Origin: Paenibacillus dakarensis
Lineage (GTDB): Bacteria; Bacillota; Bacilli; Paenibacillales; Paenibacillaceae
Length of the DNA: 64,000 nucleotides
Assembly: GCF_001373415.1 (NCBI RefSeq)
Contig: NZ_CDSE01000052.1
Location: 1-64,000, forward strand
Reading direction: 5' to 3'
Shown: piece by piece, positions 40,417 to 50,393 of the stretch
Numbering within the stretch: position 1 is the stretch's first letter
How the letters are laid out: each line of letters begins with the position of its first letter
Position numbers and translations under genes: made by a program
The notes under the pieces: model-generated
Seen by the model: the letters and a program-made list of their open reading frames with translations, nothing else
Told to the model about the DNA's origin: nothing
Database searches by the model: none

Positions 40417-42333
40417 ATAGCTGTTGAAAATCTAGGAACCATGATTCATGCCCGTTTTGGACAAGGGGCTGCCTTCCGATTCGATGGGAAGCGTCACCGG
40501 ATTTGCTTCGTCAGCAACGGCACTCCCGCAATTGTGCATGAATACGATTTGACCAGTGGAGAGCTGTTGTTTCAAAGTCCTTTGCCGCCGACGGACTCTG
40601 TCTGGGCCATAAGTGCAACAGAAAACGAAGATGTGTATCTTAGCGGAACCAGGGACGGCATCCTCTACCGCTACTCCTCGGATGGACTGAAGTCCGTTGG
40701 TGTGAACCCCTCCAATGCTTTTGTCTGGGAGCTTTTTTATGACCAAGGGCGAATCTATGGAGGGACCTATCCTCATTCCAAGCTGTTCGAATATAACACC
40801 GTTTCCGGTGAATTCCGTGATTTTGGGCCTATTAAAGAAGGCCAGGATTACTGCAGGGGAATTGTTGCAGATGATCGGTACCTTTATGCCGGTACAGGGA
40901 GCATCAAGCACCTTATCCGGATTGACAGGGTCACTGGCGAGCGTGAAGAGATACACCTGGAGGGATTAAGCGGCACCCAAGGGTTTATTGATAAGCTGTG
41001 GATCCGGGATGACTATTTGTTCGTCTCCTGTACTTATACGGAGGTTCATGTCTTCCGCCGTGATTCTCTTATCCATGTAGGCTCCTTCCCATGCGACAAC
41101 CTGTTATCCAAGCCCCACGCCAGCCATCCTGGAAAAGTGTTCTACAAGAACGGCAGCAGGCTGTGCTACTGGGACATTGCCCAGGAAACATCGATGGAAA
41201 CGGCCTTGGATAGCCTGCCTTTTGGCAGATGCAAGGCGATGGCATGGGTGAAGACGGACGAGGTTGAAGAATTCTCTGCCAAGCTTGCTCTGGCGACTGT
41301 TAATGCGGAGCTGGCCATACTGGACCTGTCCGACCTGTCTGACCTGTCAGCGGAGACCCGTATGCTGCCGGTCGAACCGCAGCCGTTGCGTATTGCCTGT
41401 CTGGAGACCGGTGAGGACGGCAAGCTTTATATCGGCGGCATCTACCGGGGCTTCTCCCTGTACAATCCGGCCACCGATGAGATCGAGCAGTCCATCGGAC
41501 TGTTCCCCCAGACGGAAGGCATTACCTTCCTCGATGGCGAGGCTTATTTCGGAACCTATACCCATGCTCATATGTACCGCTATAATCCGGAGCACCCGAT
41601 GAATTACGGCATGACCCCGGAGCATAATCCCGGGCATATCGGGCGAATCGGCTACAAACAGGACCGGCCCTTCGCGATGACCTCTGGCGGCGGCTATGTC
41701 TTTGCCGGGACGGTGCCGGATTACGGCATCCGCGGCGGTGCGCTCTCCGTATACGATCCTGCTGCCGGAACGTGGGATGTATACCCGGATATCGTCAAGG
41801 ATCAGAGCATATTAGGTCTTGCTTACAAGGAGGGCCTGATCTTTGGAGGCACCTCGATTTGGGGAGGGCTGGGCGTTGAGCCAGCCGAAGAGCCAGCCCG
41901 CATGTTCGTCTGGGATGTCGCAACACGTACCAAGATTACGGAGTTCGTGCCGGATATTCCGGATATGGACGCGGTTCCCTCTTTGATCGGGGGACTGTTC
42001 GCAGGCCCTGACGGTCTCATCTGGGGGGCGGTATACGGCACCATCTTTGCAATGGATCCCTCAACACTCCGCGTGGTGAAGAGCCGTGTAATCGTTCCGA
42101 CAGATCCTTCGAAGAGCTCATGGAAAATGGTTTTCTTGCGCTGGGGCCCGGACGGCTTGCTGTATACCACGCTCGGGAATCGGCTGATTGCCGTTCATCC
42201 GGAGACGCTTGATTACGTGCAGCTGGTGGATAATCCGATCAACGATCTGACGATCGATCAGGCCGGAAGGCTGTATTACGGAGTAGGACAAGAGTTGTTT
42301 CGTCTTGTTCCACCGAAGAACCTTTTTTCATAA
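40417..42333 (+). CDS. Beta-propeller protein A (WD40/YVTN-like), possible ATA start
   Basis: About 638 residues; the first ATG is at 40441, but homology to its neighbour (AVENLGTMIHA against TVQNLGTMVHA) starts upstream, at an in-frame ATA at 40417 placed six bases after GAGAAGGG. No other usual start lies there. The body is built of repeated four-stranded blades such as DVYLSGTRDGILYRYSSDG, GRIYGGTYPHSKLFEYNTVS, RYLYAGTGSIKHLIRIDRVT and LIFGGTSIWGGLGVEPAEEP. No signal peptide. First gene of the sugar operon; might sense or process a carbohydrate (inference). Confidence 0.78.
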   Translation: MAVENLGTMIHARFGQGAAFRFDGKRHRICFVSNGTPAIVHEYDLTSGELLFQSPLPPTDSVWAISATENEDVYLSGTRDGILYRYSSDGLKSVGVNPSNAFVWELFYDQGRIYGGTYPHSKLFEYNTVSGEFRDFGPIKEGQDYCRGIVADDRYLYAGTGSIKHLIRIDRVTGEREEIHLEGLSGTQGFIDKLWIRDDYLFVSCTYTEVHVFRRDSLIHVGSFPCDNLLSKPHASHPGKVFYKNGSRLCYWDIAQETSMETALDSLPFGRCKAMAWVKTDEVEEFSAKLALATVNAELAILDLSDLSDLSAETRMLPVEPQPLRIACLETGEDGKLYIGGIYRGFSLYNPATDEIEQSIGLFPQTEGITFLDGEAYFGTYTHAHMYRYNPEHPMNYGMTPEHNPGHIGRIGYKQDRPFAMTSGGGYVFAGTVPDYGIRGGALSVYDPAAGTWDVYPDIVKDQSILGLAYKEGLIFGGTSIWGGLGVEPAEEPARMFVWDVATRTKITEFVPDIPDMDAVPSLIGGLFAGPDGLIWGAVYGTIFAMDPSTLRVVKSRVIVPTDPSKSSWKMVFLRWGPDGLLYTTLGNRLIAVHPETLDYVQLVDNPINDLTIDQAGRLYYGVGQELFRLVPPKNLFS

Positions 42334-42363
42334 AGTTAACAACTTCAGAAAGCAGGGATCAGG

Positions 42364-44274
42364 ATGACAACCGTGCAAAATCTCGGAACCATGGTGCATG
42401 CCGGCTTTGGACAGGGAGCTGCTATCCGGTTTGATGGAAATCGGCACCGGGTTTGCTTCGTAAACAACGGGTATCCTGCAGTCGTGTATGAATTTGATCT
42501 GGTGACGGGGGAACGGCTGTTTCAAAGCCCTCTCCCGTCGGCGGATTGCGTCTGGGGAATCTGTTCAACAGAATCCGGAGATGTCTATCTCAGCGGGACA
42601 GGCGACGGGGTGCTGTACCGTTTAAACTCAGACGGTCTCTTCTCATTAGGCACAAACCCCGCCGATCCTTGGGTGTTTCAGCTCTATGCCGAGCAAGACA
42701 GTATCTTCGGAGGAACATACCCAAACTCCAAGCTGTTCGAGTATGATACCCTATCACAAACCTTCCGTGATTATGGCTGCGTTATGCCGGGAGAGGATTA
42801 CATACGAGGCCTGACGGCTGATGAACGATGGATTTATGCGGGGATCGGAAGCACCAAGCATGTGATCCGGATCGACCGGGTTACTGGCAAGCGAACGGAG
42901 CTTCAGTTGGATGGAATCAGTGGGTCGAAGGGCTTTGTGGACCGGTTATGGGTCAAGGAGGACTGCCTGTTTGTCTCTTGTGATTTTGTGAATGTCCATG
43001 TTTTTCATCTGGATTCTCTCGAACGCATCGGTTCCTTCGCCAGCGACAATATGTTGACCGGACCCATCACCCATTATCCCGGGCTTCTCTTCTTCAAGCA
43101 GGGCACCAAGCTGTGCAGTTGGGATATGGCAAATGCCCGCTTATGCGAGACAGGCATCGATGGTCTGCCGCCTGGCAGGTGCAAGGCTCTGGAATGGCTG
43201 ACGCCAAACCAAGGCTCGGAGAAAGCGCCGCATCTTGCCCTGGTGACGGTAAATGCTGAAACAGCCATTATCGATCTGTCAAACAAGCAGGTTACAACAC
43301 AACGGCTTGCAGTAGAGCCTCAGCCACTTCAAATTACCTGTCTCGAAACAGGACCCGAAGGCAAGCTGTATCTCGGAGGTTATCAGCGGGGGTTCTCCAT
43401 CTACGATCCTCATACGGACAAGCATGAGCTCGAGATCGGCCTGTTTCCCCAGATTGAAGGGCTTACCTTCCTGGATGGCGTGGCGTACTTCGGTACCTAC
43501 ACTCACGCGAATATGTTCCGTTACGATCCTGGCCAGCCGCTGGATTTCGGATGGAAGCCTGAGCATAATCCCGGCTGTCTCGGAAGCCTCGGGCATTCTC
43601 AAGACAGGCCATTCGCTATGACCACAGGCGGCGGACTTGTCTTCGCCGGATGCATTCCCGATTACGGGATTCGGGGCGGGGCACTTGGTGTGCATGACCC
43701 TTCCACCAATGAATGGAAGGTTTATCCCGATATCGTCCAGGAGCAGAGCATCCTGGGACTCGCTTATCAGGACGGCTTGCTGTACGGAGGCACGACGGTT
43801 TGGGGCGGTCTCGGCACACCTCCAGTGGAAGGTCCAGCCAAAATGTTCATATGGGATGTGGCTTCAGCGAGGAAAGTCTCAGAATTCATTCCTGAAATTC
43901 CTTCACTTGATCGGCCCCCTCTTATGATCGGAGGTCTGACCGTTGGTCCGGATGGGTGGATCTGGGGCGCGATTGACGGCACCATCTTTGCTATGGAACC
44001 TGAGACCTGCAGGGTTGTGAAGAGTAAATTGATACTGCCTTCCGAATACAAGTACAGCAAATGCCGACCGATTTATTTGAAATGGGGCCAAGACGGCCTC
44101 CTGTATACGACACTTGGCCGGCGCTTAACCGTTATCCATCCGGATACCCTGGAGCATGTTTTCCTAAACGATGAGATTGTGGGCAATATGACGCTTGATC
44201 AGACCGGACGCGTGTATTACGACGCCGGAAAAGAGCTGTACCGCCTGGTTCCGCCGAGTAATCTTTTGAAATGA
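42364..44274 (+). CDS. Beta-propeller protein B, paralogue of A
   Basis: 636 residues, ATG 42364, 30 bp after protein A and clearly homologous along its full length (GFGQGAAIRFDGNRHRVCFV; DVYLSGTGDGVLYRLNSDG; SIFGGTYPNSKLFEYDTLS; SYRLVPPSNLL-like end). Blades repeat about every 40-50 residues. No signal peptide or membrane segment. The tandem pair probably arose by duplication and may form a heteromer. The link to the ABC genes 70 bp downstream is positional; polysaccharide lyases and other carbohydrate-active proteins use propeller folds, but no catalytic motif is recognised. Confidence 0.82.
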   Translation: MTTVQNLGTMVHAGFGQGAAIRFDGNRHRVCFVNNGYPAVVYEFDLVTGERLFQSPLPSADCVWGICSTESGDVYLSGTGDGVLYRLNSDGLFSLGTNPADPWVFQLYAEQDSIFGGTYPNSKLFEYDTLSQTFRDYGCVMPGEDYIRGLTADERWIYAGIGSTKHVIRIDRVTGKRTELQLDGISGSKGFVDRLWVKEDCLFVSCDFVNVHVFHLDSLERIGSFASDNMLTGPITHYPGLLFFKQGTKLCSWDMANARLCETGIDGLPPGRCKALEWLTPNQGSEKAPHLALVTVNAETAIIDLSNKQVTTQRLAVEPQPLQITCLETGPEGKLYLGGYQRGFSIYDPHTDKHELEIGLFPQIEGLTFLDGVAYFGTYTHANMFRYDPGQPLDFGWKPEHNPGCLGSLGHSQDRPFAMTTGGGLVFAGCIPDYGIRGGALGVHDPSTNEWKVYPDIVQEQSILGLAYQDGLLYGGTTVWGGLGTPPVEGPAKMFIWDVASARKVSEFIPEIPSLDRPPLMIGGLTVGPDGWIWGAIDGTIFAMEPETCRVVKSKLILPSEYKYSKCRPIYLKWGQDGLLYTTLGRRLTVIHPDTLEHVFLNDEIVGNMTLDQTGRVYYDAGKELYRLVPPSNLLK

Positions 44275-44346
44275 TTATTTAATTCTCCATGTATTTCGTC
44301 TTAAGATGAGACCATTGATACATCGAGATGAAAGGAGCTTCAACTT

Positions 44347-45291
44347 ATGAGTATGCAGCCGTCTCTGTCGAAGGCTGTGCCAGCCAAGCGTATTTTGCGA
44401 AAGAGGTCTTGGCAAGATTGGGACCTTTATGTCATGCTGGTACCTGGCATTATTTTCTTTTTGCTATTCCGTTACTTACCAATGTGGGGGATCATTATTT
44501 CCTTCCAGGATTACAATCCGTTTGCAGGAATCTGGAAGAGTGCCTGGGTGGGCTTGGAGCATTTCAGAACCCTCCTGAATTACGATGGGTTTTGGCAGCT
44601 GTTCCGCAACTCCATTGTGCTCAGTCTGTTAAATCTTGTGTTCTACTTCCCGATGCCGATCATTATCGCCTTGATGCTGAATGAAGTCCGCAAGAAGGTT
44701 TTCAAGAATACCATCCAATCGATTATCTACATGCCTCACTTCATTTCCTGGGTAGTCGTGGCAGGTATCACCGTACTGCTGTTCGGCACCCAGGATGGTA
44801 TCGTAAATGATTTCATCGTTATGTCCGGAAGCGAGCCGGTCAATTTCCTGACCAGCAGCGACTGGTTCCGAACGATGATCGTATCCCAGAGCATATGGAA
44901 GGAAGCAGGATGGGGCACGATTATCTTTCTTGCAGCCCTGTCAGGGGTAGATCCGCAGCTCTATGAAGCTTCCATCGTCGACGGAGCGGGCAGATGGCGC
45001 CAATTGTGGCATATTACTCTGCCTTCAATCCGAAGCACCATTCTTATTTTGCTGATCCTGCGAGTCGGCAGCATTCTGGATAACGGGTTCGAGCAGATCC
45101 TTCTGATGCTGAGTCCCACCACCTACAATGTCGGGGATGTCTTTGAAACCTATGTATACCGTGAAGGTCTGGTAGGCGGTAAATTCAGCTATACCACAGC
45201 GGTCGGCCTGTTTAAATCCGTCATTGGACTAGTCATGGTTATGTTGGCCAACCATCTGACCAAACGCTTTGGTGAGGAAGGAGTCTACTAG
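44347..45291 (+). CDS. Sugar ABC transporter permease, LplB type
   Basis: 314-residue inner-membrane permease, six main segments. N-terminal YVMLVPGIIFFLLFRYLPMW GIIISF is the LplB signature; the ATPase-contact (EAA) loop reads YEASIVDGAGRWRQLWHITL. Partner of the permease that overlaps the next gene by operon. Such Paenibacillus systems import oligosaccharides, and the ATPase (MsmX-like) is encoded elsewhere, as usual; none is seen here. RBS AAAGGAGC. Specificity not predictable. Confidence 0.96.
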   Translation: MSMQPSLSKAVPAKRILRKRSWQDWDLYVMLVPGIIFFLLFRYLPMWGIIISFQDYNPFAGIWKSAWVGLEHFRTLLNYDGFWQLFRNSIVLSLLNLVFYFPMPIIIALMLNEVRKKVFKNTIQSIIYMPHFISWVVVAGITVLLFGTQDGIVNDFIVMSGSEPVNFLTSSDWFRTMIVSQSIWKEAGWGTIIFLAALSGVDPQLYEASIVDGAGRWRQLWHITLPSIRSTILILLILRVGSILDNGFEQILLMLSPTTYNVGDVFETYVYREGLVGGKFSYTTAVGLFKSVIGLVMVMLANHLTKRFGEEGVY

Positions 45292-45292
45292 A

Positions 45293-46171
45293 ATGAAACG
45301 ATTTCGCACCCCAGGAAACTTGATATTTGACGGCGTTAATACTTTAATGCTGATATTTTTCGCATCGCTTACGCTGTTTCCGTTTCTCTATGTATTGGCT
45401 GTTTCCCTTTCTCCTCTTGAGCAGGTAATGAGGGGAGGGCTGATTCTCTGGCCGGAGAACTTTACCTTTGACTCGTACAAAATGATTTTTTCTAATACCC
45501 ACTTTACGACATCACTGTGGGTTACCATTGCCATCACCGTTGTCGGAACAATCACCAATCTGGTGTTAACCGTCTCGATGGCCTATCCGCTGTCCAAGAA
45601 ACGGCTGAAGGGCAGGAGCGTTATTCTGTTTCTTGTTCTGTTCACCATGCTGTTCTCCGGAGGGATGATTCCGAGCTTCCTCGTTATGAAATGGTTGGGA
45701 CTGCTGAATTCCTTCTGGTCGGTGATCATTCCAGGTGCGATCAATGCCTTTAACCTGATCATTCTGAAAAACTTCTTCCAGAGCATTCCTGACGCCCTTG
45801 AGGAGTCGGGCCGCATTGACGGCGCAAGCAATACGGGGGTGTTGTTAAAGATTATTTTGCCTCTGTCCATGCCAGCCATGGCTACTTTCACTTTGTTCTA
45901 CGCTGTAGGGCACTGGAATCAGTTCTTCCAGTCCGTCATGTACGTTAACAATTCCAGCCTCTGGCCTATTCAGGTAATCCTGCGTCAAATGATCATCGAA
46001 GGCTCTGTAGAGGAATACCAGGCGGCAATTGCCAACGGCAGTTTGGAAATCATGCCGACAACGATCAAAATGGCGGCCATCATCGTCGCCACCGTTCCGA
46101 TTCTGTGTGTCTATCCTTTTCTGCAAAAGCATTTCGCCAAGGGTGTTATGCTGGGCTCGGTAAAAGGTTAA
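45293..46171 (+). CDS. Sugar ABC transporter permease, CUT1 (YtcP/LplC) type
   Basis: 292 residues from ATG 45293 (AGGAAGGAG upstream inside the previous gene's end; one base after its stop). Six membrane segments: LMLIFFASLTLFPFLYVLAV first; EAA loop EESGRIDGASNTGVLLKIIL; C-terminal YPFLQKHFAKGVMLGSVKG, the standard end of this family. Forms a heterodimer with the upstream permease. Translation is probably coupled to it. Confidence 0.96.
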   Translation: MKRFRTPGNLIFDGVNTLMLIFFASLTLFPFLYVLAVSLSPLEQVMRGGLILWPENFTFDSYKMIFSNTHFTTSLWVTIAITVVGTITNLVLTVSMAYPLSKKRLKGRSVILFLVLFTMLFSGGMIPSFLVMKWLGLLNSFWSVIIPGAINAFNLIILKNFFQSIPDALEESGRIDGASNTGVLLKIILPLSMPAMATFTLFYAVGHWNQFFQSVMYVNNSSLWPIQVILRQMIIEGSVEEYQAAIANGSLEIMPTTIKMAAIIVATVPILCVYPFLQKHFAKGVMLGSVKG

Positions 46172-46183
46172 CTCTCTTCGCTC

Positions 46184-46209
46184 AGTCAAAGGCGTGTCCG
46201 CCTTTGACT
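46184..46209 (+). promoter_or_regulatory. Intercistronic hairpin before the binding-protein gene
   Basis: AGTCAAAGGCG-TGTC-CGCCTTTGACT, a perfect 11-base stem without a T tract. It probably protects the upstream mRNA end or tunes the ratio of binding protein to permeases. Confidence 0.6.
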
Positions 46210-46304
46210 GATGCTTGGAAAGTTCTTTCCTCGGGAGGTTAGACCGCAAGGGCGGGTATCGGTTGTCAGCTGATCATATAAACAAAACTTTAGGAGGGTT
46301 ACAA

Positions 46305-47810
46305 ATGAAAGGAACATGGAAGAAAATGCTGTCCGGTACCATGATTGCAGCCATGCTGGTTTCCGTGCTATCGGGATGCGGTGGTCAATCAAAAGCTGGA
46401 GATAGCACCCCAGCCAAGGACGGCGCTAAACCAGCAGAGAAATTTAAAATCAGTATGATGTATCCGCTTACAGGGGATGCTCCGAAGAAAAGTGAAGCCT
46501 GGAAATGGATGGAGGACAAATTCGGTGTTGAGCTTGATTTGCAGGCTGTTCCCGCTAATGGTTATACAGAGAAAATCAGGCTGACCGTTGCTTCCGGCGA
46601 TCTTCCGGACCTGATGGTATGGACCGCTTACCCGGATCCGGAGCTGAGAAAGTATGTAGAACAGGGAGCCTTCAAGGAATTGACGGATGTGATTGGCAAT
46701 TACAGCAACATCATGGAAACCCCGGAGCAAGCGTTTGAGAATGTGAAGATCAACAAGAAGATCTACTCCATCCCGCGCCCGCGTCCGCTTCAAGGTAACG
46801 CTGTCTTCATCCGCAAGGACTGGCTGGATAATCTGGGGCTGCCGATTCCAAAAACGACAGAGGAGTATGCGGATACCGCCATTAAATTCACAACCATGGA
46901 TCCCGACCAGAATGGCAAGCCAGATACCTTTGGTATTGCTGTCGCTGAGGGCTTGAGCTTCCTGGAACAGCTGTGGATGGCTTTTGATACAGGTAATGTA
47001 TGGAGGGAAATGGAAGATGGTACCCTTCAGCACTGGGATACTACCCCGGGCCGTAAGGAAGCCCTCGGCTGGCTGGCAGATCTGTACAAAAAGGGCGCAC
47101 TTGACAAGGACTTTCCTGTCATCAAGTTCACTCAGGTTAACGAGAAGTTCGTTGCAGGCAAAATGGGCATGGTAATAGGCACCGGGCCAACAGCTTATGG
47201 TCAGGTCGTAGCCGACATAAAGAAACTAAATCCCAAGGCTGAAGTGATCATGATTGATCCTCCAGTCGGACCAACCGGAAAATTCGGCACACCTCAAGCT
47301 GCGGGTTTCTATGGCCAATGGGTCATTAACTCAAAGGTATCCGACGAGAAGCTGGCTAAGATCATGGAAGTACTGGATTGGCAGGCAACCCAGGAAGCAC
47401 TGGACTACAAACGTAAAGGCATTGAAGGCGTCCACTACAAGATGGAGAACGGAGAAATCGTTCTGACGGATAAATACAAGGAGGATGGCGTCATTAACCT
47501 GGTTGCCCACAACAAATACAATCCGTATTACACCACTCCGGGAGCGCCTAAAGAAGTAACTCAAGCTCAATTGGATCAATGGAAGAATATTGAAACCTTT
47601 GGTATTCCGAACCCGGCTGTTGCGGCTTTGACACCGACCATGGAGTCAAAGAGTGCCGATCTTGACAAATACAGTCTGGAAACATTTGTTAAAATCGTAA
47701 CTGGTGAACAACCTCTGGACACATTTGATACGTTTGTGGAAGAATGGAAGAAGAGAGGCGGAGAACAAATTACCAAGGAAGTTAACGAATGGTATAAAGA
47801 ACAAAAGTAA
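46305..47810 (+). CDS. Extracellular sugar-binding lipoprotein, LipO type
   Basis: 501 residues from ATG 46305 (AGGAGGG upstream). Lipoprotein signal ends LSGCGGQ (Cys about 24). Mature domain typical of large type 1 solute-binding proteins of LplB/YtcP systems: KISMMYPLTGD, WMEDKFGVELDLQAVPANG, SGDLPDLMVWTAY, RPRPLQGNAVFIRKDWLDNL, TMDPDQNGKPDTFGIA and QWVINSKVSDEKLAKIMEVL. Delivers an oligosaccharide to the permeases; the ligand is unknown. Set apart by a hairpin that may raise its expression. Confidence 0.95.
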   Translation: MKGTWKKMLSGTMIAAMLVSVLSGCGGQSKAGDSTPAKDGAKPAEKFKISMMYPLTGDAPKKSEAWKWMEDKFGVELDLQAVPANGYTEKIRLTVASGDLPDLMVWTAYPDPELRKYVEQGAFKELTDVIGNYSNIMETPEQAFENVKINKKIYSIPRPRPLQGNAVFIRKDWLDNLGLPIPKTTEEYADTAIKFTTMDPDQNGKPDTFGIAVAEGLSFLEQLWMAFDTGNVWREMEDGTLQHWDTTPGRKEALGWLADLYKKGALDKDFPVIKFTQVNEKFVAGKMGMVIGTGPTAYGQVVADIKKLNPKAEVIMIDPPVGPTGKFGTPQAAGFYGQWVINSKVSDEKLAKIMEVLDWQATQEALDYKRKGIEGVHYKMENGEIVLTDKYKEDGVINLVAHNKYNPYYTTPGAPKEVTQAQLDQWKNIETFGIPNPAVAALTPTMESKSADLDKYSLETFVKIVTGEQPLDTFDTFVEEWKKRGGEQITKEVNEWYKEQK

Positions 47811-47841
47811 TATAAGCGAATAGGAAAATGTTGCCAATTAA

Positions 47842-47862
47842 GGAGGGACTTATCGTCCCTCC
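47842..47862 (+). terminator. Weak hairpin after the binding-protein gene
   Basis: GGAGGGAC-TTATC-GTCCCTCC with no T tract. Could be a partial terminator or an mRNA stabiliser between the lipoprotein gene and the regulator. Confidence 0.45.
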
Positions 47863-47910
47863 ATTTGGCGTGTTACCGGAGCTAATGACTATCCAAGGAA
47901 GTGAACCATC

Positions 47911-50253
47911 ATGAAATCATTTTCTCTAAGACGTAATTATAAATGGAGGCTGGTGCTTGCTGCCTGCTTATTATCTATCATTCCAATTCTCATCATTGGT
48001 TTCGCTTCTTATACCATCGCGATAAACAGCCTAGAGCAGGAGGTCGGGAGAGCTAAAAAGGAGACGATCAAGCAGGTTCAGCAGCGGATCGATGATAAGC
48101 TGGTATCCTTGAACAAAAATATTTTGCAGCATCTCTTTAATACTTCCTTGGATAAATTTTTGAATCTTGACACGCCTCATTCGAATTACAATTTGTTCCA
48201 GGAGACATTTGCCATTCTGAATAGTTTGGAGGTTCTCGTGGATAATGTGGATGCAGCACAGCTCTATATGCCTAAACACCGTCTCCTGCTGTCAGCCGAC
48301 CAGGGCCTTCTCACGGCGGAGCAGATCGAGCCAGAACTGCTGAAAAGACTGGAAGGGAACAATCCTCCCTACTTCTGGTTCGAGAATACGCCGGAGCCAG
48401 GCAGCCCAATCACCCGGGGCAGTGCCCAGAACATTACCTATGTCAGGGAGGTTCCAATTAAGGGAGAGACACCTCTCGGCTATATTATCGTCAAGCTGAA
48501 TGACCGGGCTTTCTTTCAGGTATACAGTGAGATGGACGCAGGAAATGACAGTGAGCTTCTGATTCTCACGCCTACGGGAAACATTTTCTCGGATTGGAAC
48601 AAAAGCCTACTGCAGGATGACCTCTCTTCCTACAAATTTCTGAAGGAAATCCGCGATAGCAGTCTCAAGGAGAATGGTTACACGAAGGATATCGACGGTG
48701 AGGATATGCTGATTACCTATTGGGAATCTTCATATAACAATTGGAAATATGTATCCGTAGTGCCGGTCAAGGAACTGACTCCGCTGTTTGATCGAATCAA
48801 GATGCTAACCCTGCTCCTTTGCCTGACTCTGATCGCCGGATGCCTGATTGCGGCATTGATGCTGTCGAAGCATTTTTACCAATTAATCAACAATATTCTT
48901 GATCTCATCCGGGGTAAGCCGATTCGTCTTCCGCAGACAAGCGGCAAGGAGGATGAATTTGGGTTTATCAAGCATTACATGGAAACTCTCCATACCCTGA
49001 ACGATTCCCTTAAGGACGAGGTCGATGAATCAAAGCCTGCGCTTGCAGCTAGCTTTATCCAGCAAGTGCTGACCGAGCCGATTCGCGAAGCCGAGCTTCG
49101 AGAGAAGTTTGCCTATTACGACCTTCCGAATCAAAGTCCCTTCTATACAGTAATGTGTATGGAGCTGGATATTAGACGAGACTTAAGCGAACAGGATTTC
49201 AATCTGTTTGTGTATGCTGTAAAGAACATTGCCGAGGAAGTACTCGGAACGGTCTTCGGAGGATCCGTCGTCAAGGTACGTGCAGATCAAATCGTGCTGC
49301 TCATCAACCATCCGGATGGAGGAACTGCCTCCAGCCGCAATGCAGAAGCCTTCCGTCTCGCGGAGGAAATTTGCTCTATAGTCAAAGATCTGTTGAAGAT
49401 AAAAATAACTGTAGGTGTAGGCCGGTGCTATGAAGGTCTCAGAGATATCCGCCGTTCTTTCAAGGAGGCTACAGACGCTCTGCAATACCGGCTTGTCGTA
49501 GGAAGCGGAAATGTCATCTATGTCGGTCAGGTGGAGCCGGAAACAGAGCGTCCGCCATTCGGATATCCCTCCGATGCGGAGCAGCAAATCATGCTTCATG
49601 TCAAAATCGGCAATGACCAGCAGGCTATGGAGTGGCTCGACAAGTTCGCCATAATACTGAAGCAGACGGAGGGCATCTCCTCAGAGCATGTGCGCATGGC
49701 GTTTATGCAACTTGTATCCCGGGCGCTTCGTGAACTGTATGAGCTTGATCCTGATGGCGGCCCGCGCTTGTTCTCGTATAACCTTTACGAGCAGGTGAAT
49801 AAAATGACCACGATGTCACAGATGATCGACTGGCTGAAGGAAGAGGTGTTTCCTGCCATATCAGGTCATATGAAGCTGCGTCGGAACGATAACAATCACA
49901 AGACTATTGAAACCGTACTGGCTTATATCGAAGAGCATTATAGTGAGGATCTGTCCCAGCCGATGATGGCGGAGCTGGCCGGTATGCCTCCGTCCCATTT
50001 CAGCCAAATCTTCAAGGATGAAGTAGGGCTTACCTTCAGTGACTATCTGATCGCCCACCGGATGAAGAAAGCGAAGGAATTGCTCCTGGAAACCGATATG
50101 AAGGTTGCGGAAATTGCAGAAAGGCTGCGGTATAACAATTCCCAGAACTTTATCCGGGTATTTAAACGCATTAACGGGGTTACACCGGGTGAGTTCAGGG
50201 TCTCTAACCGAGTCTCTGATTCATCCGATAAAGCAAACGAGAATGAACCGTAA
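47911..50253 (+). CDS. Membrane-bound AraC-family regulator (YesN/YtdP type)
   Basis: 780 residues. Membrane segment at about 14-35 (VLAACLLSIIPILIIGFASY), an extracytoplasmic sensor region, a second segment at about 300-322 (LLLCLTLIAGCLIAALML), a central degenerate cyclase-like or YesN domain (IKITVGVGRCYEGLRDIRRS), and a C-terminal AraC DNA-binding domain with two helix-turn-helices (LSQPMMAELAGMPPSHFSQI; VAEIAERLRYNNSQNFIRVF; KRINGVTPGEFR). Likely senses an external sugar directly and activates the preceding operon. Such regulators commonly sit next to LplB systems. RBS GGAAGTGA. Confidence 0.95.
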   Translation: MKSFSLRRNYKWRLVLAACLLSIIPILIIGFASYTIAINSLEQEVGRAKKETIKQVQQRIDDKLVSLNKNILQHLFNTSLDKFLNLDTPHSNYNLFQETFAILNSLEVLVDNVDAAQLYMPKHRLLLSADQGLLTAEQIEPELLKRLEGNNPPYFWFENTPEPGSPITRGSAQNITYVREVPIKGETPLGYIIVKLNDRAFFQVYSEMDAGNDSELLILTPTGNIFSDWNKSLLQDDLSSYKFLKEIRDSSLKENGYTKDIDGEDMLITYWESSYNNWKYVSVVPVKELTPLFDRIKMLTLLLCLTLIAGCLIAALMLSKHFYQLINNILDLIRGKPIRLPQTSGKEDEFGFIKHYMETLHTLNDSLKDEVDESKPALAASFIQQVLTEPIREAELREKFAYYDLPNQSPFYTVMCMELDIRRDLSEQDFNLFVYAVKNIAEEVLGTVFGGSVVKVRADQIVLLINHPDGGTASSRNAEAFRLAEEICSIVKDLLKIKITVGVGRCYEGLRDIRRSFKEATDALQYRLVVGSGNVIYVGQVEPETERPPFGYPSDAEQQIMLHVKIGNDQQAMEWLDKFAIILKQTEGISSEHVRMAFMQLVSRALRELYELDPDGGPRLFSYNLYEQVNKMTTMSQMIDWLKEEVFPAISGHMKLRRNDNNHKTIETVLAYIEEHYSEDLSQPMMAELAGMPPSHFSQIFKDEVGLTFSDYLIAHRMKKAKELLLETDMKVAEIAERLRYNNSQNFIRVFKRINGVTPGEFRVSNRVSDSSDKANENEP

Positions 50254-50280
50254 GACTATCTTGACTGTCTGCAAAAACAA

Positions 50281-50313
50281 TATAGCCACCTCCATAGTAT
50301 GGGGGTGGCTATA
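50281..50313 (+). terminator. Probable terminator after the regulator
   Basis: TATAGCCACC ... GGTGGCTATA, a 10-base stem that ends in TATTAG and lacks a clear T run. Moderate. Confidence 0.5.
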
Positions 50314-50393
50314 TTAGTGTACAGCATAGACGCTGAGATGTGTGGGTACAACTCTTCGCCTCATTATCAAAGCTAATAGTGCCATAAGAATGA

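Noticed and set aside
41166..43895. Minus-strand and alternate-frame open readings inside the propeller genes
   Set aside because: GC-rich shadows of the two real genes with Ser/Pro/Arg-biased composition.
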